Positions 8,803 through 15,961 of a stretch of DNA of 64,000 nt are shown here, piece after piece; the first letter of the stretch is position 1; each line of letters starts with the position of its first letter. The notes beneath the pieces were generated by a model. It did not search any database and had not been told where the DNA came from. It saw nothing but the letters and a program-made list of their open reading frames with translations. The stretch comes from Vicinamibacteria bacterium (GTDB lineage Bacteria > Acidobacteriota > Vicinamibacteria > Vicinamibacterales > UBA8438), in assembly GCA_022820825.1 (NCBI GenBank), contig JAJEEU010000097.1:1-64000 (forward strand), read 5' to 3'. Both the position numbers and the translations under genes were made by a program.

Positions 8803-10038
8803 CTAGCGGCCCAGCAAACCCGAGATGGGCGCGGAGAGCGAGAGCCGGGCCTCCTCCGGCAGATAGCACACCGTGTCGCTGCACACCTGGTAGTCCACGA
8901 CGACGTCCAGATCGACCGTCTCACCGCCCGCCTGGACGAGCTCGGCCAGCGCCGTGACCGGAATCGCGATGTCGGCAGACCCTTCGTAGACGTTCAACGT
9001 CACGTCCAGAGCATCGAAGCGCATCGGCGTCGTCGGCGGATAGACGGCCTCACCGATCTCCAGGCCGCTGACGGGCTCCAGCCGCACCGTGGTCGGGTAG
9101 TAGTCGTCGGGCAACGGCTCCGCGTAGACGTGGTAGCCCTCCTCCATCTCGATGCGCACGTTGAGCGTGCTCGCCACCTCGAGCGTGAGCTGCGGATCCG
9201 ACAGGAAGGCGGTGAAACCGACCTGCGGGGCGCCATGGGCCGCCGCGGGGGCCTCCTCGTGGCGCAGCGCGCGCCCCAGGGCCGAGTCGAGAATCGTGCC
9301 CGCCGACGTCCGCGTGGCGTAGTGCTTGTTGAAGAACTTCTCGGTCACCACGCCGTTTCCGTCCACGACGTACGTGCCGGGAAACGGGAGCCCGTAGAAC
9401 TGCTCGGCCAGCGGCCCGTCCGGCTCGATCAGGGTGTTGAGGATGCCGAATTGCGTGATCACCGCCGAGTCGTCGTCGGCCAGCAGGTCGTACTCGATGC
9501 CGTGCTGGTCGGCGAACGCCGCCAGCCCCTCAACCGAGTCGTAGCTGACGCCGTAGATCCTGAACCCCGCCGCCTCGAAGTCTTCCAGTTGCCCCTGCAG
9601 CTCGACCAGCTGCGTCTGGCAGTACGGTCACCATACGGCCGAGCGGTAGAAGACGACTACGGCCCCCTGGCCGCCCCGGTCGGCATGGAAGTCGACCGGC
9701 TCGCCGTGCTGGTTCGGCAGGGTGAACTCCGGCAGCCGCTCGCCCAGCGCCGGTCCGGTCGGGAAGTCCGTGGACGCCGGATAGCGGCGCGCCGCAAAGT
9801 CGATCCCCATGCCCTCGACGGTCAACCCGCGCTCGTCGGTGAACGTCGCCCCGGGATCGGGCACGATTTCGTGGGCTCCGAGCACGGCATTGCCTTCCGG
9901 CGCAGCCACGGCTTCCGACTCGGTCGCGGGCGCCGGCGCTGGCGCGTCCGCGCCCGCACATCCGCCCACTCCCAGCGCCGCCAGCAGGATCCCGGGCGCC
10001 AGGACCCGCCAACTCACCGTCCACGCGCTGCTTCGCAT
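8803..10038 (-). CDS. probable selenoprotein: lipoprotein redoxin with U-P-Y-C motif fused to a DsbD-alpha-like domain
   Basis: Read through an in-frame TGA at 9630-9628, this is one 411-residue protein. It begins MRSSAWTVSW after a GGGGGGAA site, with a lipobox ending at Cys27. Residues ~80-210 are an AhpC/TSA-redoxin fold: PEFTLPNQHGEPVDF, then VVVFYRSAVW-U-PYCQTQ with UGA as residue 137 and Cys140 resolving, then FRIYGVSYDS and FADQHGIEYDLLADDDSAV. All are in the same frame on both sides of the TGA. Close relatives of this redoxin type carry cysteine there (W-C-P-Y-C). Residues ~240-411 resemble the N-terminal domain of DsbD, with VCSDTVCYLPEE (Cys386, Cys391). A SECIS-like hairpin follows the UGA. 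Inferred role: periplasmic membrane-anchored peroxide or thiol-disulfide reductase. A sequencing error (TGC to TGA) is the main alternative. Divergent from the molybdoenzyme gene. Confidence 0.8.
9590..9621 (-). promoter_or_regulatory. SECIS-like hairpin just downstream of the UGA codon
   Basis: On the minus strand the 17 bases 9613-9597 form a perfect six-pair stem (GCAGCT/AGCTGC) closing a five-base loop GGTCG. A lower stem TGCC/GGCA (9621-9618 with 9593-9590) encloses it across a small internal loop. The apical loop begins 20 bases after the UGA, and its first two bases are G, followed by U. This fits the known geometry of bacterial SECIS elements inside the coding sequence; the E. coli fdhF loop also contains GGUC. 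Function is inferred from shape and position only. Confidence 0.7.
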
Positions 10039-10108
10039 ACGTTCCCCCCCGTGCCGCGATTGGAATCCGGCTACGGCTACGATACCGTTCCCGGCGGCGG
10101 ATCTCCAA

Positions 10109-12232
10109 GTGAGCGCGCAACGCACGACCCGCATCTCGACCTGCCCGCTGTGCGAGGCCATGTGCGGCATCCTCGTCGAGGTCGACGGACAGCGCATCGA
10201 CGCGGTCCGGGGAGACCCGGAGGATCCGTTCAGCCGCGGCTACGTCTGCCCGAAGGCGGCCGCGCTTGCCGACCTGCATCACGACCCGGACCGCATCCGC
10301 GCGCCGCTGATCCGCGATGGCCGCACATGGCGCGGGGTTGGCTGGGAGGTGGCCCTCGACCGCGCGGCGGAAGGACTGGTCCGCGTGCGGCGGCGCCACG
10401 GCCGCAACGCCGTCGGCGTCTACTACGGCAATCCGGTTGCCCACAACCTGGGGCTGATCACGCACCTGCTCCCCTTCACGCGCGCACTGCGGACGCGAAA
10501 CATCTACTCCGCCAGCTCCGCCGACCAGTTGCCGCAGATGCTGGTCGCGCTGCGCATGTTCGGGCACTTCGCGCTGATTCCGGTGCCCGACCTCGACCGG
10601 ACCGACTTCTTCCTGGTCTTCGGCGCGAATCCGCTGGCGTCGAACGGCAGCCTGATGAGCGCGCCGGACATGCGGCGGCGGCTGGCCGACCTCCGGACGC
10701 GAGGTGGACGCGTGGTCGTCGTCGACCCGCGGCGCACGGAGACCGCCGCCGCGGCCGGCGAGCATCTCGCCATCCGGCCGGGCGCCGACGCCCTGCTGCT
10801 CGCGGCGATGCTGCAGGTGATCTTCGAGGAGCAGCGGATGCGCCTCGGCCGGCTGGCACGACGTGTCAAGGGCCTTGACGCGCTTGCCGATCTGGTCCGC
10901 GATCTGCCACCCGAGCGGGTCGCGCAGCGCACCGGGGTCGCGGCGCCGACGATTCGCCGGCTGGCGCTGGACTTCGCGGCCGCCGAACGGGCGGCCGGCT
11001 ACGGCCGGGTCGGACTGTGCACGCAGCGCCACGGCACGCTGGCGGTGTGGCTGCTGCAGGCGCTCAACCTGGTGACGGGCCGCATGGACGCGGAAGGCGG
11101 ACTGCTGCTGACGACGCCTGCCGTCGACGCCATCGACGTCCTGTCCCGGATCGGCCTGCGCGGCACGTTCGGCCGCTGGCGCGGCGGCGCCCGCCGGCTG
11201 CCGGAGTTCACCGGCGAGCTGCCGGTCGCGGCGCTCGCGGACGAGATCGAGTCCGGCGGCCCGCGATCCCCGCGCGCGATGATCACCGTCGCCGGGAATC
11301 CCGTGCTGTCGGCCCCGAACGGGGCGCGTCTCGATCGCGCGCTCGGCAACCTCGAGCACGTGGTCGCGATCGATCCGTACCTGAACGAGACGACGCGCCA
11401 CGCGCACGTGGTCCTGCCGCCCGCGCCGCCGCTGGCGCGCGGGCACTACGACCTGGCGCTGAACGTGTTCGCGGTCCGCAACGTGGCCAAGTATGTCGAG
11501 CCCGCCGTGCCCCGGACGCCGGAGCAGCGGCACGACTGGGAGATCCTGGGCGCGCTGGCGGGGCGCGTCCTCGCGCCGCGCCCGCTGCGGCGCGCGGTTT
11601 CCCGCGCCGTCCAGGCGCTCACGCCGGAACGCATCCTCGACCCGCTGCTGCGGCTGGGCCCGCACAAGCTGTCGCTCGCGCGGCTGCGGGAGGCCCCGCA
11701 CGGCCTCGACCTGGGGCCGCTGCAGCCGGACCGCATCGCCGAGCGCATTGCGACACGCGATGGCAAGATCGACGCCGCCCCCGCGGAATTCGTGCGTGAA
11801 GCGCGCGAGCACCTGCCGGCCGAGGCTGACGGCGAAACGAACGGCCGTCTGGCGCTGATTGGCAGACGCCAGTTGCGCAGCAACAACTCCTGGCTGCACA
11901 ACAGCGCCCGGCTGTTGCGCGGCGATCATCGCTGCACGCTGCTCTTGCACCCGGAAGACGCCGCCGCGCGCCAACTGTCGACCGGCGACATGGCCGAGCT
12001 CCGCTCGAAGGCCGGCGCGGTCACCGTGCCCGTCGAGGTAACCGACAGCGTTCGGGCCGGCGTTGTCAGCCTGCCCCACGGCTGGGGCCACGGCCGCGAC
12101 GGCGTCCGACTGCGCGTCGCCAGCAACCATGCCGGCGAGAGCGCCAACGACGTCACCAGCGAGCGCTTCCTGGACACGCTGAGCGGCAACGCCGCCTTCA
12201 ACGGCATCCCGGTAACCGTGCGGCGGCGGTGA
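10109..12232 (+). CDS. molybdopterin (bis-MGD) oxidoreductase with N-terminal [4Fe-4S] cluster
   Basis: This 707-residue member of the DMSO-reductase superfamily transfers electrons to or from a small substrate at a molybdenum or tungsten centre. Near the N-terminus TCPLCEAMCGILVEV and SRGYVCPKAAAL supply a CxxCxxxC...C [4Fe-4S] site. Molybdopterin-binding landmarks include FFLVFGANPLASNGSLMSAP, VVVVDPRRTETAAAA and the C-terminal RSNNSWLHN and VSLPHGWGHG. No signal peptide is present, so it is probably cytoplasmic. The GTG at 10109 fits the start of homology. Where formate dehydrogenases have Cys or Sec as metal ligand, the aligned segment reads SASSADQLP, so the ligand may be Asp or Ser. No electron-transfer subunit lies nearby. 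Substrate unknown; similar proteins are annotated loosely as formate dehydrogenase- or BisC-like. Confidence 0.85.
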   Translation: MSAQRTTRISTCPLCEAMCGILVEVDGQRIDAVRGDPEDPFSRGYVCPKAAALADLHHDPDRIRAPLIRDGRTWRGVGWEVALDRAAEGLVRVRRRHGRNAVGVYYGNPVAHNLGLITHLLPFTRALRTRNIYSASSADQLPQMLVALRMFGHFALIPVPDLDRTDFFLVFGANPLASNGSLMSAPDMRRRLADLRTRGGRVVVVDPRRTETAAAAGEHLAIRPGADALLLAAMLQVIFEEQRMRLGRLARRVKGLDALADLVRDLPPERVAQRTGVAAPTIRRLALDFAAAERAAGYGRVGLCTQRHGTLAVWLLQALNLVTGRMDAEGGLLLTTPAVDAIDVLSRIGLRGTFGRWRGGARRLPEFTGELPVAALADEIESGGPRSPRAMITVAGNPVLSAPNGARLDRALGNLEHVVAIDPYLNETTRHAHVVLPPAPPLARGHYDLALNVFAVRNVAKYVEPAVPRTPEQRHDWEILGALAGRVLAPRPLRRAVSRAVQALTPERILDPLLRLGPHKLSLARLREAPHGLDLGPLQPDRIAERIATRDGKIDAAPAEFVREAREHLPAEADGETNGRLALIGRRQLRSNNSWLHNSARLLRGDHRCTLLLHPEDAAARQLSTGDMAELRSKAGAVTVPVEVTDSVRAGVVSLPHGWGHGRDGVRLRVASNHAGESANDVTSERFLDTLSGNAAFNGIPVTVRRR

Positions 12233-12292
12233 GAAACACGGGCTACGGCATCAAACCGCGCCGTACGCGCCATGCACGTGGAATGACGTCCG

Positions 12293-12487
12293 TTAGCTTC
12301 GACCGGGCTCCGGAACAGACAGCCTGCGACAGATCTTGCGAACAAGAAGATTGGGGATCTCCTCGTGACGAGGTATGGACTCTACGACGCCGGTGGTGGG
12401 ATTGGTCCAGAGAGAATGAGCGCGACCCTCACGCTTCAGGGTGCAGCCGTACCTGCGCAGACGGCGCAGCAAGCCGCCGCGCTTCAC
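12293..12487 (-). CDS. hicA: HicA-type toxin (mRNA interferase)
   Basis: This 64-residue protein matches HicA toxins: a short double-stranded-RNA-binding fold with LLRRLRRYGCTLKREGRAHS, where the histidine is the expected catalytic residue, followed by NPTTGVVESIPRHEEIPNLL and RKICRRLSVP. HicA proteins cleave mRNA and are neutralised by HicB. It starts at a GTG that overlaps the stop of the upstream gene by four bases (GTGA), the usual coupled arrangement. It is convergent with the molybdoenzyme gene. Confidence 0.8.
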   Translation of the reverse strand: MKRGGLLRRLRRYGCTLKREGRAHSLWTNPTTGVVESIPRHEEIPNLLVRKICRRLSVPEPGRS

Positions 12488-12699
12488 GTCACGGTTACCG
12501 TCGCGCGTTCCGCACCGGCGGGTACGCCCCGCAGCCCGTCTTCCCTGCGATCCGCGAGGATCATGGCGATGGCGTCACTGAGACTTCGGCGGGCCTCCTC
12601 CTTCGTCCTGCCTTGCCCGTTGGCGCCAGGGATCTCGGGGGAGTACGCGATGTACCAATCGCCGTCCCGCTCAAGTACCGCTGTGAATTCGTTGTGCAT
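12484..12699 (-). CDS. hicB: HicB-type antitoxin
   Basis: This 71-residue protein is a short HicB antitoxin with the partially degraded RNase H-like fold: FTAVLERDGDWYIAYSPEIP, GANGQGRTKEEARRSLSDAI and AMILADRRED. It starts at the ATG 12699, with GAGG six bases upstream; the longer open frame lacks homology before this point. It precedes and overlaps hicA. No C-terminal DNA-binding domain is visible, so it may rely on another element for autoregulation. Confidence 0.8.
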   Translation of the reverse strand: MHNEFTAVLERDGDWYIAYSPEIPGANGQGRTKEEARRSLSDAIAMILADRREDGLRGVPAGAERATVTVT

Positions 12700-12964
12700 C
12701 GCAGCCTCGCTTCCAATGATATGCCGCTTCGGGAATTCGTGCGGGTCGTCGGGGTATCCGAGTTGAGGTCGGTTCCTTCCGGATGGTTTCGGCGTGTTCG
12801 CGTTCCGGGTCGGATCCGCGCGCCTTGCCATCAATCTGGCGGTGCATCCAACCGCGGCCGCCACAGCAGGCCGACCGTCCAGCCGATGTCTACCCGCTCA
12901 CCCCGCCAAGCCAGCGCGGCCGTCTGCGCGTCGATCTCGACCCGTTCCTGTTCGATCCGATTCG

Positions 12965-13135
12965 TCACGGGTGCTGGCGGAGCACCTCTCCACGGCGGCT
13001 GCGGCGGAGCCGCCGGAAACGGCCGGCCGGCCGCACGAACTCCACGCCGCCCGCCACGTCCAGCGTGACGCGGAACCCCTACTCGTGCACCGCCCGATGA
13101 CGACGCCGGCACAGCCAGCGATTTCTCCCACTCCC
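12965..13135 (-). pseudogene. HNH endonuclease C-terminal remnant
   Basis: One reading frame gives WLCRRRHRAVHE, then TAG (13081-13079), then GFRVTLDVAGGVEFVRPAGR and a TGA at 12967-12965. The pattern of two cysteine/histidine pairs, a VHE-G-F/Y turn and an RPDGR-like ending is that of the C-terminal HNH domain found behind DUF222 in repeated endonuclease genes. The rest of the gene and the upstream zinc-ligand half of the domain are missing. The internal stop and short length make it a decayed fragment. The stretch 12700-12964 between this and hicB holds nothing I can name. Confidence 0.5.
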
Positions 13136-13174
13136 GTTGGGGGTGGTGGTACAGTTTGAAGTCTCCGGGTAGAA

Positions 13175-13203
13175 ACGCTACCGACCGCCCTGGTCGGTAG
13201 CGT
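13175..13203 (-). terminator. rho-independent-like terminator
   Basis: A perfect 12-pair inverted repeat (ACGCTACCGACC / GGTCGGTAGCGT) surrounds a five-base loop and is followed on the minus strand by TTTCT. It covers the stop codon of the small ORF at 13178-13366. The T tract is short, so termination efficiency is uncertain. Confidence 0.5.
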
Positions 13204-13366
13204 CGGCGCAGTCGTTGACGGCCGCGCAGATTTCCTGCACGGACTCCTTCACGTAGTAATTTCTTATGTTGTTCACGAGCACATCTGGCAACGTGATTCT
13301 GGATCGAGCACCTTCCTGATCGTCGTTCTCGACTATGGTGACGATCATATGGTGACGATCAGACAC
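13178..13366 (-). CDS. hypothetical small protein (62 residues)
   Basis: The predicted peptide includes MIVTIVENDDQEGARSR and ITLPDVLVNNIRNYYVKES, with no recognisable domain or signal peptide. It could start at the GTG 13366 or the ATG 13348; neither has a clear ribosome site. A 14-base tandem duplication (13334-13361) lies across its N-terminal codons. The base composition is lower in GC than the core genes. A stable terminator-like hairpin at its stop is the best support that it is transcribed. Confidence 0.3.
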   Translation of the reverse strand: MSDRHHMIVTIVENDDQEGARSRITLPDVLVNNIRNYYVKESVQEICAAVNDCADATDQGGR

Positions 13367-13432
13367 CGGTCGATGAACTCGTGGCGTTCGCGTCGAAAGC
13401 CCAGGTCAAGGTCATCGGTATCGTCCCGAGTG

Positions 13433-13558
13433 TCAACAGTAGGCTACGCTCACAACCGTCACGACCAGCCACCGCGGTCGGGCGTCGCATCGTTCGTCCT
13501 GGGCAGCTGTGGGAACGCTGAGGATAAGGACGACCACGGCGGCGAGTGCTACGCGCAT
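13433..13558 (-). CDS. very small exported peptide, possibly a truncated gene
   Basis: Forty-one residues start at the ATG 13558 after GAGG eight bases upstream. MRVALAAVVVLILSVPTAAQ is a textbook signal peptide, followed by only about twenty residues (DERCDARPRWLVVTVVSVAYC). Either it is a genuine tiny secreted peptide, or the surviving 5' end of a longer exported protein. The latter would fit the decayed surroundings. No homology is recognised. Between here and 13859 I see no supportable gene. Confidence 0.35.
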   Translation of the reverse strand: MRVALAAVVVLILSVPTAAQDERCDARPRWLVVTVVSVAYC

Positions 13559-13858
13559 GTTCACGTCCTCATTGAGTTCGGCCTTGCTCGGCTGGTTGCG
13601 CGACGACGGCACCGTCACGTCCAGCGGGCGGGGTCATCTGAGATGTGCCTCAAGAGCCGCAGCGAAGGGCATTATCCGTATCGGCGTTACCGAGCGGACA
13701 TGGAGTCCTACCGAGAATCCGTTGATCGCTACAGACGGATTGGGGAACGGCTCAACGTTCTTCACCGACGTGTGCGGGAACAAACGGGTTGAAGCACAGT
13801 GCGCCGAGGTGGTCGTGTCGCGTTGACGCTCTTTGGGGCAAGATGAACCGCTGGAACC

Positions 13859-14086
13859 TTACCCGAGCTGATGCCACTCAGCTACGGCGCGTCGAATCGC
13901 ATCGTGCAGCCCGGAATTTCGGCGGCGCCGGCCGATCGTCACTACACACCCCGCATCACACACCAACGAGCAACCGACGCAAGCACTCTCGTTAACAGCA
14001 GCACTCCCACAAGTGCTGCAGGTCGCAGCTACGTTCGGAGGTCGCGCTTCGTTCCGGTCGTTTCCGCGTCGTATGGCAACGCTCAC
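13859..14086 (-). CDS. hypothetical cysteine-rich small protein (zinc-ribbon-like)
   Basis: This 75-residue ORF begins at a GTG that overlaps the stop of the PIN toxin gene by four bases (GTGA). The middle holds CSTCGSAAVNESACVGC and a further CDAGC, six cysteines in spacing compatible with a zinc ribbon. A basic IGRRRR stretch and a helix-like LHDAIRRAVAEW tail follow. The coupling to the toxin gene suggests a third member of the toxin-antitoxin operon. No named family is recognised, and chance cannot be excluded at this length. Confidence 0.35.
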   Translation of the reverse strand: MSVAIRRGNDRNEARPPNVAATCSTCGSAAVNESACVGCSLVCDAGCVVTIGRRRRNSGLHDAIRRAVAEWHQLG

Positions 14087-14508
14087 GCGCCGGAAGACGC
14101 CAACTCGTCGCCGTACACATCGAGAAAGCGCCGCGGGGATACAACGGACAGGCCTTGCCGGCTCTCCTCGGGAAAATGGCGGAGATTGCCTGTCACGAGG
14201 CAGGTTGCGCCTGCCGCGAGCGCGACTGCCAGGAACATCTCATCGTCCGGGTCGGGCAGGTGCGTGGCCAGGGGCCGCGCCGTGACGAGCAGGCCGTCGG
14301 CCCTGATTTGGTCGAGCAGCGCCTCTATCCGTTCAGCGGCGAATCCGAACGCTAGGCGCGCGAGCACCTCGCGGTACTCCCCCAGTATGCGGGCGTCGTA
14401 GCAGGCCCGAATGGCGCCGGCCGCCAGCAAGCGCATGATATCCGCCGCCGGACCGAACGGAGTGATGAGACCAGACACCAGGACGTTCGTGTCGAGCACG
14501 ACGTTCAT
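14083..14508 (-). CDS. PIN-domain toxin of a type II toxin-antitoxin pair
   Basis: This 141-residue PIN nuclease is of the PIN_3 type (COG1569-like). The acidic residues of the Mg-dependent RNase site appear as VVLDTNVLVSG (first Asp), ILGEYREVLARL (Glu), and LPDPDDEMFLAVAL (Asp pair), followed by CLVTGNLRHFP. It starts at the ATG 14508, which overlaps the antitoxin stop by four bases (ATGA). It probably cleaves RNA when its antitoxin is lost. Confidence 0.85.
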   Translation of the reverse strand: MNVVLDTNVLVSGLITPFGPAADIMRLLAAGAIRACYDARILGEYREVLARLAFGFAAERIEALLDQIRADGLLVTARPLATHLPDPDDEMFLAVALAAGATCLVTGNLRHFPEESRQGLSVVSPRRFLDVYGDELASSGA

Positions 14509-14792
14509 CTGGCGCGGTCTCGGCGGACGGCGTCGATTTCAGCGTTGATCCTGTCCAGCGTTATCCGGTGAGTCCCGGACTGCAGGGAAGCGTCCTGAAT
14601 CGCCGCGACGGCCGCCTGGGCGCGGGCGCGGCGCACAGCGTCCAGCGATTCTTCGAGCCGCTCTTCCGACGTCGCGGACAGCAGTGCGATCGGCTTGCCG
14701 TTGGACGTGACGACAAGCTCCTTCTCCTGCGCCAGGGTCTTCCACACGGCCGCCGAACGAGCCCGCAGCTCGCGAACGCTCACGAATCGCAT
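14505..14792 (-). CDS. Phd/YefM-like antitoxin
   Basis: This 95-residue protein starts at the ATG 14792. MRFVSVRELRARSAAVWKTL and ELVVTSNGKPIALLSA match the Phd/YefM DNA-binding fold that represses its own operon. The C-terminal part (RRARAQAAVAAIQD, ITLDRINAEIDAVR) should wrap the toxin. It lies upstream of, and overlaps, the PIN toxin gene. The upstream extension of the frame has no ribosome site. Confidence 0.8.
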   Translation of the reverse strand: MRFVSVRELRARSAAVWKTLAQEKELVVTSNGKPIALLSATSEERLEESLDAVRRARAQAAVAAIQDASLQSGTHRITLDRINAEIDAVRRDRAR

Positions 14793-14863
14793 CTGGACCG
14801 CCTTCTGTAGTGGATACGATGGTGTACGCAATCGTAGCACACACTCTGGCGCGTTGCCCCCGC

Positions 14864-15937
14864 CTAGCGGGGCGGCGGCACGACCGGGACGAACTTCTCG
14901 GGCATGAAGCGGCCGCAGGTGTAGATGTTGCCCCGGGAATCGACGTCGAAGAAGTGCTGGCCGGCACTTTCGAAGGAACCCAGCACCTGCAGGTCGCTGC
15001 GGCGGAGGATCACGATCCGTCCGTCCACCTCCAGGTCGTAGCGGCCGTTGGCGCCTGTGCGCATGCCGCCCGCGTAGAGATAGCGTTGGCCGGGATCGGC
15101 GGAGAACGCCACGGAATTCACCTTCACCGGCACCTCGACCTCGGTCACGAAGCTGCCGTCGCGCCGGTGCACGTGGATGCTGCCGTGCTCACGGTCGGAG
15201 ACGTAGACCAGGCCGTCGGCGGATAGCTGCGCGGCATGACCGAAGCGCGGAAACCGCTCCCCGGCTTCGAATGCATCGTCCGGCGGCGCGCCGTAGCGGC
15301 CCCAGTGCCGCACGTACTCACCGGTATCGCCGTCGAACACGATCACGCGCTTGTTGAGGTAGCCGTCCGCAATGTAGACCTCGTTGGTCTCCGGATCGAC
15401 GTCCACGCCGGACGGATTCCCCAGGTATTGCGTGTGGTTGCTCCCTGCGGTGCGGTTCAGGCGGCCGATCTGGAGCAGGAACTCGCCGGCGCGCGTGAAC
15501 TTGAGCGCCAGGTGCCCGCCGCCGGTTACCCAGACGTTGTCGCGGTGGTCGACGTGCAGGCCGTGCTCGCCGACGGAGGGGTGGGGCTCCATGCTGTACA
15601 CCCACGGCCGGCCCTGATCGCGGCCGCCCCAGGCCTGCACCAGATTGCCTTCGGGGTCGAATTCGACCACCGGCGGCGCCGGAAGCTTGCCGGCGTCGGC
15701 AATTTCTTCGAGATAGCGGTCGGCCGCGTGCAGCACCCAGACGTGGTCGCGGCTGTCGACCGCAACGGCCCAGACGATGCCGAGGCGCCAGTTGTCGGGC
15801 AGCGGCTTCGGCCAGGAAACGTCGCGCTCGAAGGTGGGCGCCGGCTCTGCCTCTTGCGCCCGCGGCCGCGCCGCAGGGGCCGTTGCCACGAGCGCCACGG
15901 CGACGCAGCCCGCCGCGGCTGTGCTTGCGCGCCCCAT
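14864..15937 (-). CDS. secreted NHL-repeat/six-bladed beta-propeller protein
   Basis: This 357-residue exported protein has a signal peptide at the N-terminus. Blades contain repeated VDSRDHVWVLH, VDHRDNVWVTGGGH, VDPETNEVYIADGY and LVYVSDREHGSIHVH patterns, characteristic of NHL or SMP-30-like propellers. Such proteins bind ligands or act as lyases such as peptidyl-amidoglycolate lyase; no catalytic set can be assigned here. It is the last gene of a leftward run, 24 bases behind the metallo-hydrolase gene. Confidence 0.8.
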   Translation of the reverse strand: MGRASTAAAGCVAVALVATAPAARPRAQEAEPAPTFERDVSWPKPLPDNWRLGIVWAVAVDSRDHVWVLHAADRYLEEIADAGKLPAPPVVEFDPEGNLVQAWGGRDQGRPWVYSMEPHPSVGEHGLHVDHRDNVWVTGGGHLALKFTRAGEFLLQIGRLNRTAGSNHTQYLGNPSGVDVDPETNEVYIADGYLNKRVIVFDGDTGEYVRHWGRYGAPPDDAFEAGERFPRFGHAAQLSADGLVYVSDREHGSIHVHRRDGSFVTEVEVPVKVNSVAFSADPGQRYLYAGGMRTGANGRYDLEVDGRIVILRRSDLQVLGSFESAGQHFFDVDSRGNIYTCGRFMPEKFVPVVPPPR

Positions 15938-15961
15938 GGACTCGAATCGCGCCGACGATGC

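Noticed and set aside
9628-10197. Redoxin truncated by a stop codon (pseudogene reading)
   Set aside because: The same frame continues with conserved redoxin sequence, the stop replaces exactly the catalytic cysteine, and a SECIS-like hairpin follows. Selenocysteine is a better explanation than decay, although a base error cannot be excluded.
13349-13792. 147-codon plus-strand frame in the accessory island
   Set aside because: There is no ribosome site, domain or signal. The composition is arginine/serine-rich and it overlaps better-supported minus-strand elements.
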